From the NCBI GenBank assembly GCA_964625865.1, contig CAZVEV010000186.1, positions 1 to 12,054 of the forward strand: a DNA stretch of 12,054 nt, written 5' to 3'. Shown here piece after piece: positions 1-6,899 of the stretch. The stretch is from CAZVEV01 sp964625865. Lineage in GTDB: Bacteria > Planctomycetota > Phycisphaerae > SM23-33. A model generated the notes under the pieces. That model searched no databases. It had not been told where the DNA came from and was given only the letters and a program-made list of their open reading frames with translations. Each line of letters opens with the position of its first letter. Positions within the stretch are counted from its first letter, which is position 1. The translations under genes were made by a program, and so were the position numbers.

Positions 1-384
1 AACGACGCGCCGGCCCTGGCGGCGGGCGACCTGTCGATCGCGATGGGCGCCGCCGGCAGCGACGTGGCAATTAACTCGGCGGCCGTCGCGCTGATGAACA
101 ACGACCTGGGCCGCCTCAGCTTCCTGGTACGCCTCAGCCGGCGGACGGTCAAGGTGATCCACCAGAACCTGCTCTGCGGGGTGATCTTCATCGTGGTGTT
201 CGAGATTCTGGCGGCCCTGGCGTGGATCACGCCCGTGCTGGGCGCCGCCCTGCACATGCTGGCGGCGAGTTTCGTAATCTTCAACAGTGCCCGCCTCGTG
301 CGGTTCGGCGAGGAACTGCACAGGCCCGCGGCACTCGAAGACGAGGGGCCCCAACTGCGGGCCGAACCGGTGGCCGCAACGTAG
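1..384 (+). CDS. P1B-type heavy-metal-transporting ATPase, C-terminal part (5' end outside window)
   Basis: The reading frame is open from base 1 to a TAG at 382-384, so only the last 127 residues are present. It begins with NDAPAL, the end of the GDGxNDAPAL hinge motif of P-type ATPases, and continues with IAMGAAGSDVAI and VALMNNDL, which are typical of the P1B (heavy-metal) branch. Two membrane segments follow, roughly bases 169-228 and 238-288, and the protein closes with the FNSARLVRF pattern at the end of the last helix. The family pumps soft or transition metal ions across the inner membrane using a phospho-aspartate intermediate; the phosphorylation site and metal-binding domains lie upstream of this window. 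At the last-helix position where P1B-4 pumps have His-Glu, this protein has His-Met (bases 253-258), so the metal cannot be assigned. The short polar tail after the last helix looks ordinary. Family assignment is secure; substrate is not. Confidence 0.93.
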   Translation, partial: NDAPALAAGDLSIAMGAAGSDVAINSAAVALMNNDLGRLSFLVRLSRRTVKVIHQNLLCGVIFIVVFEILAALAWITPVLGAALHMLAASFVIFNSARLVRFGEELHRPAALEDEGPQLRAEPVAAT

Positions 385-391
385 CGGGACC

Positions 392-444
392 GGTGGCACG
401 GTCTTTCCGGGCCGTGCCGCACAGCCCGGAAGGACTGTGCCACC
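392..444. repeat. Large inverted repeat between convergent genes, possible bidirectional terminator
   Basis: Arms 392-412 and 424-444 are 21 bases each around an 11-base loop. Nineteen positions pair by Watson-Crick rules, and the other two (G400/T438 and T404/G432) become G-U pairs in + strand RNA, so the stem is continuous in that transcript. The same bases can also fold as two side-by-side hairpins: 395-401 with 412-418, and 419-424 with 435-440, each with a 10-base loop, and those loops are fully complementary to one another. The element starts 7 bases after the ATPase stop codon and ends in the stop codon of the - strand permease. This position suits a transcription terminator or mRNA end-stabiliser for both genes, but neither side has a T-run, so an intrinsic terminator of the classical type is not shown. 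A dispersed repeat is an equally good reading. Confidence 0.75.
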
Positions 445-1844
445 TAGTGAGCCGTCTTGACGGCAACGGTGTGGAAATGACGACGCGTTCGTGGCAACAA
501 CAGAACGCCCAGCAGGGCCGGCGGGACCCAGGCGGCGCCTCCCGCGACGCGGCCGGGCCAGGCCCACAGCCCGACCACCGAGACGCCCGCGGCGAGTGCG
601 GCGGCGGCGGCCAGGACCATCAGGCCCCAGTAGCACCACCGGTTGCCACGTGCGAACGCGTACCAGAATATCCATCCCGCGGCCCCGACGGCGATCAGCG
701 ACGTCCAGACCGGCGAGAGCATGGGCTCGAACCCGTCGCTCCACAGTCCCACCAGCCACGCCAGGGCCGCCTCCAGCCCCGCCAGCGCGGCGCCGGCGGC
801 GACGACCTGCCCCAGGGCGGCCAGGAAGCTCACCGCGCCGGGCATCGTTGTCGTGCCGCTCTGGCCCTCCATGGAACGGCGCTGGAACAGGACGGCCCCG
901 ATCGCCAGCACGCCGGCGATGTAGCAGGCGCCGTACGCGGCGAGCAGGGCGACGTGATGGCCCGGAATCGGCGTCCCTTCGGTCAGCGCGTCGATCGCGT
1001 AGAAGAAGCCCAGGTTCGGACACACCCAGTGGGCCGCGTGCGACAGCACCAGGCGGTTGCGGTAGTAGCCGAACAGCATGGTGTGGTCCGAGCCGACGGC
1101 GAACAGGGCAAGGCAGACCAGCAGCGTGCCCACGCGTCCCAGGCGCGTGGAGGCGGCAATCGCGATCGCCACGAAGATCAGCAGCGCCATCGCCAACATC
1201 ACCAGCGCCCACAGCAGATCCCACCGCATCAACTCCTCGCCGAACGGGATGAGCGTCCACTCGATCCCGACGAAACCGACGACCAGCGTAGCCAGCGAGA
1301 GCGTGGCGGTCAGGGAGTAGACGTAGGCGGACGTGAACGTCCAGCCGAACAGGACGTTGCCGGCCACCGCAACCGCCAACGCCAGGACGAACCCCGACGT
1401 GCCGAGCACGATCACGGGCCAGTCCAGGTCGTGGTAGGCCGCCGGGGTCACCTTGTGGCGGAGCGTCAGCAGGTAGACCAGCGTAGCGATGTAAAAGAAG
1501 AGCATCACCGCGGCGCCGACCCCGCCGAACTTGCCCACCACGAACATCGGGCGCGAGACGGGTTTGGAGATGACCGTCAGGGCGGTCTTGTCTTCGATCT
1601 CGCGGCTGAGCACGCTCGAGGCGCTCAGCGAGGCGACGATCAGGCCGCAGATCAGCAGCGTGCCGAGCCCAAGGCCCTCGAGCATCCGCTGGTTGGACCC
1701 GCGAAAGTCGCTGCCCATCGCCCAGGCCGCCAGCGGCTGGGAGATCAGGAGAATCGCAAACGCCACCAGCAGCATCCAGGTGTAGACTGGCTGGCGGACG
1801 GTTTGCACGAAGGTGTTCTGACTGATTGCAAGGAACTTGGTCAT
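444..1844 (-). CDS. ABC-2 type transporter permease, orphan and divergent
   Basis: This 466-residue, very hydrophobic protein has about twelve predicted membrane segments, roughly at residues 22-40, 57-78, 107-128, 143-164, 172-196, 208-231, 236-252, 296-320, 338-366, 378-398, 403-426 and 436-451. The N-terminus (MTKFLAISQNTFVQTVRQPV) resembles the amphipathic first stretch of ABC-2 permeases. After segment 2 comes REIEDKT at 81-87 followed by ISKPVSRPMFVVGKF at 92-106, a pattern also found in the operon permease at 8094-9755 (VTKPVGRWQYVLGRW). Permeases of this class form the membrane path of exporters or act in membrane processes driven by a separate ATPase. No ATPase gene adjoins it on this strand; the nearest is at 6900-8090. 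The start is the ATG at 1844-1842; no good ribosome binding site is visible before it, so initiation is less certain than the frame. The C-terminal four segments could be a lineage-specific addition. Confidence 0.85.
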   Translation of the reverse strand: MTKFLAISQNTFVQTVRQPVYTWMLLVAFAILLISQPLAAWAMGSDFRGSNQRMLEGLGLGTLLICGLIVASLSASSVLSREIEDKTALTVISKPVSRPMFVVGKFGGVGAAVMLFFYIATLVYLLTLRHKVTPAAYHDLDWPVIVLGTSGFVLALAVAVAGNVLFGWTFTSAYVYSLTATLSLATLVVGFVGIEWTLIPFGEELMRWDLLWALVMLAMALLIFVAIAIAASTRLGRVGTLLVCLALFAVGSDHTMLFGYYRNRLVLSHAAHWVCPNLGFFYAIDALTEGTPIPGHHVALLAAYGACYIAGVLAIGAVLFQRRSMEGQSGTTTMPGAVSFLAALGQVVAAGAALAGLEAALAWLVGLWSDGFEPMLSPVWTSLIAVGAAGWIFWYAFARGNRWCYWGLMVLAAAAALAAGVSVVGLWAWPGRVAGGAAWVPPALLGVLLLPRTRRHFHTVAVKTAH

Positions 1845-2068
1845 GTCGGGACAGGGGCCTTGTCGCAGTGTCCGGTCGGGGTCATCGCCGCGGCCGGACT
1901 GTCCGGCACGCCGGCGGCACAGTGGTCATACGCCGCCAACGGCCCGAAGGTTGGGGCGAATCGGCGGCATTGTACGCTCGCGGCGGCCTGGCGAGCAAGG
2001 GCCCGGACAACTGGCCCGCTGAAGCGGCCAGTCCGAAAGAACGCTCAATGCAGCGCAAAGGATAAATC
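1845..2068. promoter_or_regulatory. Divergent control region between the - strand permease and the + strand operon
   Basis: These 224 bases separate two divergent genes and should hold promoters for both. No convincing -35/-10 pair of the sigma-70 type is visible on either strand. The clearest structure is a perfect odd palindrome at 1893-1907 (GCCGGAC-T-GTCCGGC). The core GTCCGG or its complement CCGGAC occurs at 1870-1875, 1894-1899, 1901-1906 and 2003-2008. The two direct copies at 1870 and 1901 are 31 bases apart, close to three helical turns. This is compatible with an operator for a dimeric regulator, but no regulator gene is present and G+C-rich DNA produces such words by chance. Confidence 0.5.
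2057..2062 (+). promoter_or_regulatory. Ribosome binding site of the first SPFH gene
   Basis: AAAGGA lies 6 bases before the ATG at 2069 and supports that start. It is the first gene of the + strand operon, so it cannot rely on coupling to an upstream gene. Confidence 0.7.
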
Positions 2069-4408
2069 ATGACGGAATCGAAACGCGGAAAGAAGGTCGC
2101 GATCTTTGGGACGGTCCTCCAGGTCGCAATCGCCGGGGCCATGCTGGCGCTGTGGCTGGCGACCAAGTCGCTTGCGGCGATGGCGGCGACGTGGGTGCTG
2201 GCCGGCGGGGTCCTGCTGTGGCTGATGGTGGCCGTCCTGTTCTACTGCCGCCAACTGGTCAACCAGGAACAAGCCCAGCTCGACGAGATTGCCTCCCGCG
2301 GCCAGGGGGGCACGATCTTCGGGGGCGAGGACGAGCTGGCGGCCAGGCCGGCCGCGGCGCGGCTGCACGTCATGGAACGCTGGGTCGTGCCCATCTTCAC
2401 GCTGCTGTGGGCCGCCGGACACGCGGCCGTCGGCGTGATGACCATCAGCACGCTGGCGGCGATTGACAGGCCCCTGACCCTCATTCGTCTCGGCCCGGCG
2501 GCCCTGTTTACCGTGCTGATCGCCTTCATGTCGTTCCTGTTCAGCCGCTACTGCACGGGCATGGGCACGCAGCGCCAGTGGCGCCTGCTGCGGGCGGCGG
2601 GCAGCTACCTGCTGGTCAACGTCGTCCTGATCACCGGCGTGCTGATCGCCATGCTCGCCGCCACGCAAACCTACGCCCGCGCCGACCGGATCATCGCGCT
2701 GCTCGCCCCGGCCGTTCAACTACTGCTGGCGGCTGAACTCGCGCTGAACATCATCCTGGACCTGTACCGCCCCCGCGTGCCCGGGCAGGAAGAGCGCCCC
2801 CCGTTCGACTCGCGCCTGTTCAACCTCGTCGCCCAGCCCGGGCGCGTCGGACACACCATCGCCGAAACCCTCAACTACCAGTTCGGCTTCGAAGTGTCCA
2901 AGACGTGGTTCTACCAACTGCTCAGCCGCGCCTTCGGGCCGCTGGTGATCCTGGGCGCGGTCGTGATGTTCCTGATGAGCACCATCGTCATCGTGCCGGA
3001 AGGGCACGAGGGGATCGTGTACCGGTTCGGCTCCTTGCCGCCCGAGCCGACCGACGGCAGCAAGCGGGAAACCCTCGGGCCGGGCATCAGCCTGAAGTGG
3101 CCCTGGCCGATCGACCGGGTCGAGATGTTCAACACCGGACAGGTCTATGAGATCATGCTCGGTACAGGCGAAGAGCGCGGCGGCGAGGAGGACGAGCACG
3201 ACGACGGACACGGACACGGCGGCAAGGACGAGCATGACGAGTCGTTCATCAACGGGCACCGGATGGCGCTGTGGACGAGTGAGCACGGCGACCACGAGGA
3301 GTTGAACTTCCTTGTCGCCGTCCCGCCCGAGCGCCGCCATGACGAGAACGGACAGGCGCCAGGCAAGAAGGACCCGCCCTCGGTCCACATCATCAAACTC
3401 GTCGTGCCGGTTCACTATCGCATCGAAGACCCCTACGCCTTCAGCCGCGCCGCACGGGACGGCCATGGCCTGCTCGCCAGCGCCGCCTATCGGGAGATGG
3501 TGCGCTACTGCGCCAGCGCCTCGCTGACCGAGCAGGACGATGCACGAGCGGGCAAGCGTCCTGAGGCGATCATGACCAGCGGGCGCGGCGCGGCGGCCAA
3601 GGCCCTCAAGGACCGCCTCCAGAACGTGGCGTCGGGGCTGGGCATCCGCATTGTTCACGTGGGCCTGATGGCCGTCCACCCGCCCGCGGAGGTCGCGCCG
3701 GAATTCGAGAAGGTCCTGCAGGCCGAGCGCGCGCAGGACGAGAAGCGGTTCCGCGCCGAGGCCGAGGCCAACCGGCTTCTTGCCGCGGTGGCCGGCACGC
3801 CGGACGAGGCACGGAAGCTCGCCCTGGCGATCCGTGTGCTCGACACCCTGCAGGAACTGGACAACAGCCGCAACCGCCCCGCAGACCAGACCAAACTGCT
3901 TAACGGGTACCGCAGCAGGGCCCGCGGCGACCTGGCCGACGTGGACAAGGTGATCGCCCGCAGCCAGGGCGCTCGGCGGGCGGCAATGGCGGCCTACCGT
4001 GTCGAACTGCAGGAGTATCTGACCGTGCTGGACACGCTCGCCAAGTCGCCGGGCACGTTTGACTACGCCGGCCAACTGGACCGGGCAAGGGCAAGGACCG
4101 ACCAGCGGTTCGACCGCGCCGCCGGCCAGCCTGCCCGCCTGGTCGCCGAAGCGATGGCCGACCGGTGGGAGAAGGAATTGAAGGAGCGCAGCCGGTCCGA
4201 GGCGTTCCGGTGGCAGTTGGCGGCCTACACCAACAGTCCCGAGGTCTACCGGACCGACCGGTGGCTGGGCGTGTGGGACCAGATCCTGCCCAACATTCGG
4301 AAGTACGTGCTGGCCGTCGACCGCGACAAGGTCGAGGTCTGGCTGAATCTCGAGAAACAGGAAGATCCGATGGGCGGCGCCCTGAGCGGCGCCGGCACGG
4401 GTGAGTAG
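2069..4408 (+). CDS. Polytopic SPFH/band-7 protein, HflK-like, with six extra N-terminal membrane segments
   Basis: At 779 residues this is about twice the length of an ordinary HflK. The N-terminal third holds six predicted membrane segments (about residues 11-31, 36-60, 104-130, 141-161, 175-199 and 208-232). A short linker with FGFEVSKTWFYQLL (272-285) leads to a seventh at 290-309. The SPFH domain follows at about 308-555: VPEGHEGIVYRFGS, then LGPGISLKWPWPIDRVE at 336-352, VHYRIEDPYAF at 448-458, and IRIVHVGLMAVHPP at 526-539. The domain is interrupted at about 365-435 by an acidic, His-rich insert (EEDEHDDGHGHGG and SEHGDHEE). The rest, about 555-725, is charged and helical, as expected of the SPFH coiled-coil stalk, and a globular tail follows. 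SPFH proteins oligomerise into membrane-bound cages; HflK/HflC do this around FtsH. The role of the polytopic domain is unknown, and it could anchor or sense something in the membrane. This gene opens the operon. Confidence 0.88.
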   Translation: MTESKRGKKVAIFGTVLQVAIAGAMLALWLATKSLAAMAATWVLAGGVLLWLMVAVLFYCRQLVNQEQAQLDEIASRGQGGTIFGGEDELAARPAAARLHVMERWVVPIFTLLWAAGHAAVGVMTISTLAAIDRPLTLIRLGPAALFTVLIAFMSFLFSRYCTGMGTQRQWRLLRAAGSYLLVNVVLITGVLIAMLAATQTYARADRIIALLAPAVQLLLAAELALNIILDLYRPRVPGQEERPPFDSRLFNLVAQPGRVGHTIAETLNYQFGFEVSKTWFYQLLSRAFGPLVILGAVVMFLMSTIVIVPEGHEGIVYRFGSLPPEPTDGSKRETLGPGISLKWPWPIDRVEMFNTGQVYEIMLGTGEERGGEEDEHDDGHGHGGKDEHDESFINGHRMALWTSEHGDHEELNFLVAVPPERRHDENGQAPGKKDPPSVHIIKLVVPVHYRIEDPYAFSRAARDGHGLLASAAYREMVRYCASASLTEQDDARAGKRPEAIMTSGRGAAAKALKDRLQNVASGLGIRIVHVGLMAVHPPAEVAPEFEKVLQAERAQDEKRFRAEAEANRLLAAVAGTPDEARKLALAIRVLDTLQELDNSRNRPADQTKLLNGYRSRARGDLADVDKVIARSQGARRAAMAAYRVELQEYLTVLDTLAKSPGTFDYAGQLDRARARTDQRFDRAAGQPARLVAEAMADRWEKELKERSRSEAFRWQLAAYTNSPEVYRTDRWLGVWDQILPNIRKYVLAVDRDKVEVWLNLEKQEDPMGGALSGAGTGE

Positions 4409-4417
4409 GAATGAACA

Positions 4418-4506
4418 GGTCGAAAGTCAAAGGTCGAAGGTCGAAAGTCCCGCCCCGCGAACGGGCGGTCTTCGGACTTTCGACCTTGGACCTTCGACCT
4501 TAGACC
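4418..4506. repeat. Long imperfect palindrome built of AGGTCGAAAGTC-type units
   Basis: Arms 4418-4449 and 4475-4506 are 32 bases each; by my hand alignment 28 positions pair, with mismatches at 4436/4488, 4429/4495, 4425/4499 and 4422/4502. The innermost 13 pairs (4437-4449 with 4475-4487) are perfect, and the loop adds a further CCGCCC/GGGCGG stem (4450-4455 with 4463-4468). The left arm consists of short units: AGGTCGAAAGTC at 4417-4428, AGGTCGA at 4431-4437, and AGGTCGAAAGTC again at 4438-4449. It sits in the only sizeable gap inside the operon, after the first SPFH stop and just before the HflC ribosome binding site. It may be a mobile dispersed repeat, and as RNA it would form a strong stem-loop that could affect stability or relative expression of the flanking genes. 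Confidence 0.85.
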
Positions 4507-4512
4507 CCGAAC

Positions 4513-4518
4513 AAGGAA
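4513..4518 (+). promoter_or_regulatory. Ribosome binding site that fixes the HflC-like start
   Basis: AAGGAA lies 8 bases before the ATG at 4527. It favours that start over an in-frame GTG at 4401, which would translate the palindrome and place a 42-residue low-quality extension in front of the membrane anchor. Confidence 0.75.
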
Positions 4519-4526
4519 TACGAGAC

Positions 4527-5471
4527 ATGAGAAAACACATCGGGATTCTCGCGTTGGCGGTGCTGGTGGTGGGCAGCCTGGCCCTGAACACCATCGCCTT
4601 CCAGGTGGATGAGAACAAGGACATCGTGCTGATCGAGACGTTCGGCAAGGTGACCGAGGAGATCGTCGGGCGGGATGCCCCGGGTCTGAACTTCAAGTGG
4701 CCCTATCCCATCCAGAAGGTCGTGCGCTATGACGGGCGGACGAGCGTCTTCGAGGACACCGGCGACCAGGCTTCCACGAAGGATGAGCAGAATCTGATCG
4801 TCACGATGTACTGCGCGTGGCGGATCGGCAATCCGCGCGAGTTCCACCGGTCGGTCAACACCGACGACTTCGAGGAGAAGGTTGCCAAGGTCCAGGACCG
4901 CATCCGCAACCTGCTCCGCTCGGCCAAGAAGGACGTCATGGGCCTGCACACGATGGTCGACTTCATCAACACCGATCCGCAGTTGATGAAGCTTGACCAG
5001 ATCGAGGGCGAAATCCTCGCCAGCGTCCGCGACAAGGCGATGGCCGATTACGGCGTGGAGATCGTTCGCGTGGGCATCAAGAGCCTCGCGCTGCCCGAAT
5101 CGGTCACCGAGCAGGTGATCAACGCGATGAAGGCCGGGCGCCAGAGAGACATCACCAGCTACCAGCAGGAAGGCGAAGCGGTCGCCACCGCCATCGAGCA
5201 GCGCGCCCGCAGCGATCGCGACCAGATCATGGACTTCGCCGAGCGCAAGGCCAACGAGATCCGCTCCGAAGGCGACCAGGCGGCTGCACGGTACTACACC
5301 GAGTTCAAGGACGCCGAGTTCGCCAACTTCCTGCGGGTCATCGAGTCGCTGAAGGTCGAACTGGCCCACAAGACCGTCTTCCTGCTGGACGGCACGGGCC
5401 TGCCCCACATCCGCTGGTTCAAGGACGGCCCCAACGTGGGCGCCGCCGACAAGACCGGCACGAAGGACTAG
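4527..5471 (+). CDS. hflC: HflC-like SPFH/band-7 membrane protein
   Basis: With the ATG at 4527 the product is 314 residues, close to the usual HflC length of about 330. One membrane segment (about residues 5-25) is followed by the SPFH domain at about 26-215: VLIETFGKV, DAPGLNFKWPYPIQKVV and AWRIGNPREFHRSV, then the conserved turn VEIVRVGIKSLALPESV. A coiled-coil stretch (about 216-270) leads to a C-terminal piece resembling the HflC end, YYTEFKDAEFANFLRVIESL then KTVFLLDG. In well-studied bacteria HflC pairs with HflK to form a large cage enclosing FtsH hexamers and restricting their access to membrane substrates. Here it lies between two HflK-like genes, with no ftsH in view, so its partner could be either or both. 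A longer form starting at GTG 4401 is open but rejected, because its extra residues come from the palindrome. The stop is 5 bases before the next gene. Confidence 0.9.
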   Translation: MRKHIGILALAVLVVGSLALNTIAFQVDENKDIVLIETFGKVTEEIVGRDAPGLNFKWPYPIQKVVRYDGRTSVFEDTGDQASTKDEQNLIVTMYCAWRIGNPREFHRSVNTDDFEEKVAKVQDRIRNLLRSAKKDVMGLHTMVDFINTDPQLMKLDQIEGEILASVRDKAMADYGVEIVRVGIKSLALPESVTEQVINAMKAGRQRDITSYQQEGEAVATAIEQRARSDRDQIMDFAERKANEIRSEGDQAAARYYTEFKDAEFANFLRVIESLKVELAHKTVFLLDGTGLPHIRWFKDGPNVGAADKTGTKD

Positions 5472-5476
5472 GACGA

Positions 5477-6895
5477 ATGAGCGAAGACAAACACACCGGC
5501 GGACTGTGCTGCGACGGGCATCACGACCATCGCCACGATCACGGCCCGATCCCTGAGCCCGCCGATCCGGGCAGCAAGTCCCTCGCCGACGCCCTGCGCG
5601 TCAGCTTCGTGCTGCTCGCGGTGATCATGGTGTTCATGGTCATCGGCTTTGCCCTGACCGGCCTGCAGAGCATCGAAGCCAACGAGGTGGGCATCGTCAA
5701 GATCTTCGGCCGGACCGTCAGGACGGCCGGGCCCGGACTGACGTACAACTGGCCCTTCCCCATCGGCCGAATCGAGATCGTCAAGACCGACGAGAAGCGC
5801 GTCACGCTGTACGACTTCTGGATCAACGAGATGCCCGGCGATCTGGACAAGCCGCTTGCCCAGCGCCGGGCGCCCGCCGAAGGGCTCCGCCCGGGCTGGG
5901 ACGGGGCCCTGCTGACCGGCGACCGCTATCTCCTGCACATGAAGATCGACTGCCGCTTCGTCATCGACGACCCGGTGGTCTACCGGCAGCAGATGCGAGA
6001 CGCGTACCCCGAGCAGATCCCCGGCACGGACGAGATGATGATGATCGACCCGACCGAGGAGATGATCCGCTCAGCCGTCTGCAGCGCGGCGATCATCACC
6101 GCGGCGACCGGGACGGCGGAAGACCTCCAGACCTCCGAACGCACCGTCTTCGCCAACGAGGTGCTCCGACGCGCCAACCAGACCCTCAGCGGCGCCGACG
6201 GGTCGCGCGAGGCGACGGGGCTGCGGATTAAGCGCCTCGTGCTGGCCGACACGACCTGGCCCCTCCGCGCCATCGCGGACTTCGCCGCCGTAACCGCCGC
6301 CAGACAGGCCGCAAGGGAACGCACCGACGCGGCGGCCAGCGAGGCCGAACGGATGCTCCGAAAGGCCGCCGGACAGGCCTACACGCAACTGGTGGGCAAC
6401 CCCCGGGGCGGACCCGACGCCGCCAAAGAGGCCCGAAAGAACACCAAGCCCTACGACCTGATCGGACAGTACTCGTCCCTGCGAGGCCGCGCCGACAGCG
6501 CCGCCGACCCCGACCAGGTCAAGACGCTCGAAGCGCAGGCCGAAGCCGTCTTCAAGCAGATCGACGCGGTCCTGGTCAGCCACGAACTGACCGGCGACGC
6601 CAGCAGCCTGATCGCCCAGGCCCGCGCGCACGGCAGCAGGGTCAAGCAGCGTCTCGAGGCCCGCCTGAACCAGTACAAGCGCCTCCTGCCCGAGTACAAG
6701 CGGGCACCGAGGCTGACCGTCGAACGCCTGTGGGCTGCGGCGCGGGAGGACATCCTGGCCGCGGCGGCGGAGAAGTACTATATCTCGGCGGGCAAGGGCA
6801 AGACCGTGCTGAAGATCAACCGCGACCCCGAGACGCTGGCCGAGCAGGTCAAGAAGAAGCTCGAGGCCCTGGCCAAGCCCCACGGGCACGAGTGA
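5477..6895 (+). CDS. hflK: HflK-like SPFH/band-7 protein with Cys/His-rich N-terminus
   Basis: The 472-residue product starts with a cytoplasmic-looking tail that holds CC at 11-12 and HHDHRHDH at 15-22, a likely metal-binding cluster. One membrane segment at about 41-62 is followed by the SPFH domain: ANEVGIVKIFGRT at 68-80, GPGLTYNWPFPIGRIEIV at 85-102, and DGALLTGDRYLLHMKIDCRF at 142-161, the hallmark HflK strand, then VIDDPVVYRQQM. LRIKRLVLADTTWP at 249-262 ends the conserved part. Residues 270-430 are Ala/Arg/Glu-rich and helical, consistent with the stalk, and interrupted by a Pro/Gly-containing stretch near 308-325. The C-terminus ends in HGHE. HflK proteins usually have a Gly/Pro-rich N-terminal tail; here a metal-ligand-rich tail replaces it. 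AGGA at 5470-5473 overlaps the previous stop, indicating translational coupling. HflK-type assignment is good; a role as an FtsH regulator is only assumed from the family. Confidence 0.88.
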   Translation: MSEDKHTGGLCCDGHHDHRHDHGPIPEPADPGSKSLADALRVSFVLLAVIMVFMVIGFALTGLQSIEANEVGIVKIFGRTVRTAGPGLTYNWPFPIGRIEIVKTDEKRVTLYDFWINEMPGDLDKPLAQRRAPAEGLRPGWDGALLTGDRYLLHMKIDCRFVIDDPVVYRQQMRDAYPEQIPGTDEMMMIDPTEEMIRSAVCSAAIITAATGTAEDLQTSERTVFANEVLRRANQTLSGADGSREATGLRIKRLVLADTTWPLRAIADFAAVTAARQAARERTDAAASEAERMLRKAAGQAYTQLVGNPRGGPDAAKEARKNTKPYDLIGQYSSLRGRADSAADPDQVKTLEAQAEAVFKQIDAVLVSHELTGDASSLIAQARAHGSRVKQRLEARLNQYKRLLPEYKRAPRLTVERLWAAAREDILAAAAEKYYISAGKGKTVLKINRDPETLAEQVKKKLEALAKPHGHE

Positions 6896-6899
6896 GAAC

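Noticed and set aside
222..2072. A 616-codon + strand open frame opposite the - strand permease
   Set aside because: The product is Arg/Gln/Gly-rich with no domain, while the - strand frame gives a coherent polytopic permease with an ABC-2 motif.
4401..4526. GTG start giving a longer HflC-like protein
   Set aside because: The extra 42 residues translate the palindrome; ATG 4527 has a good ribosome binding site and gives a normal-length protein.
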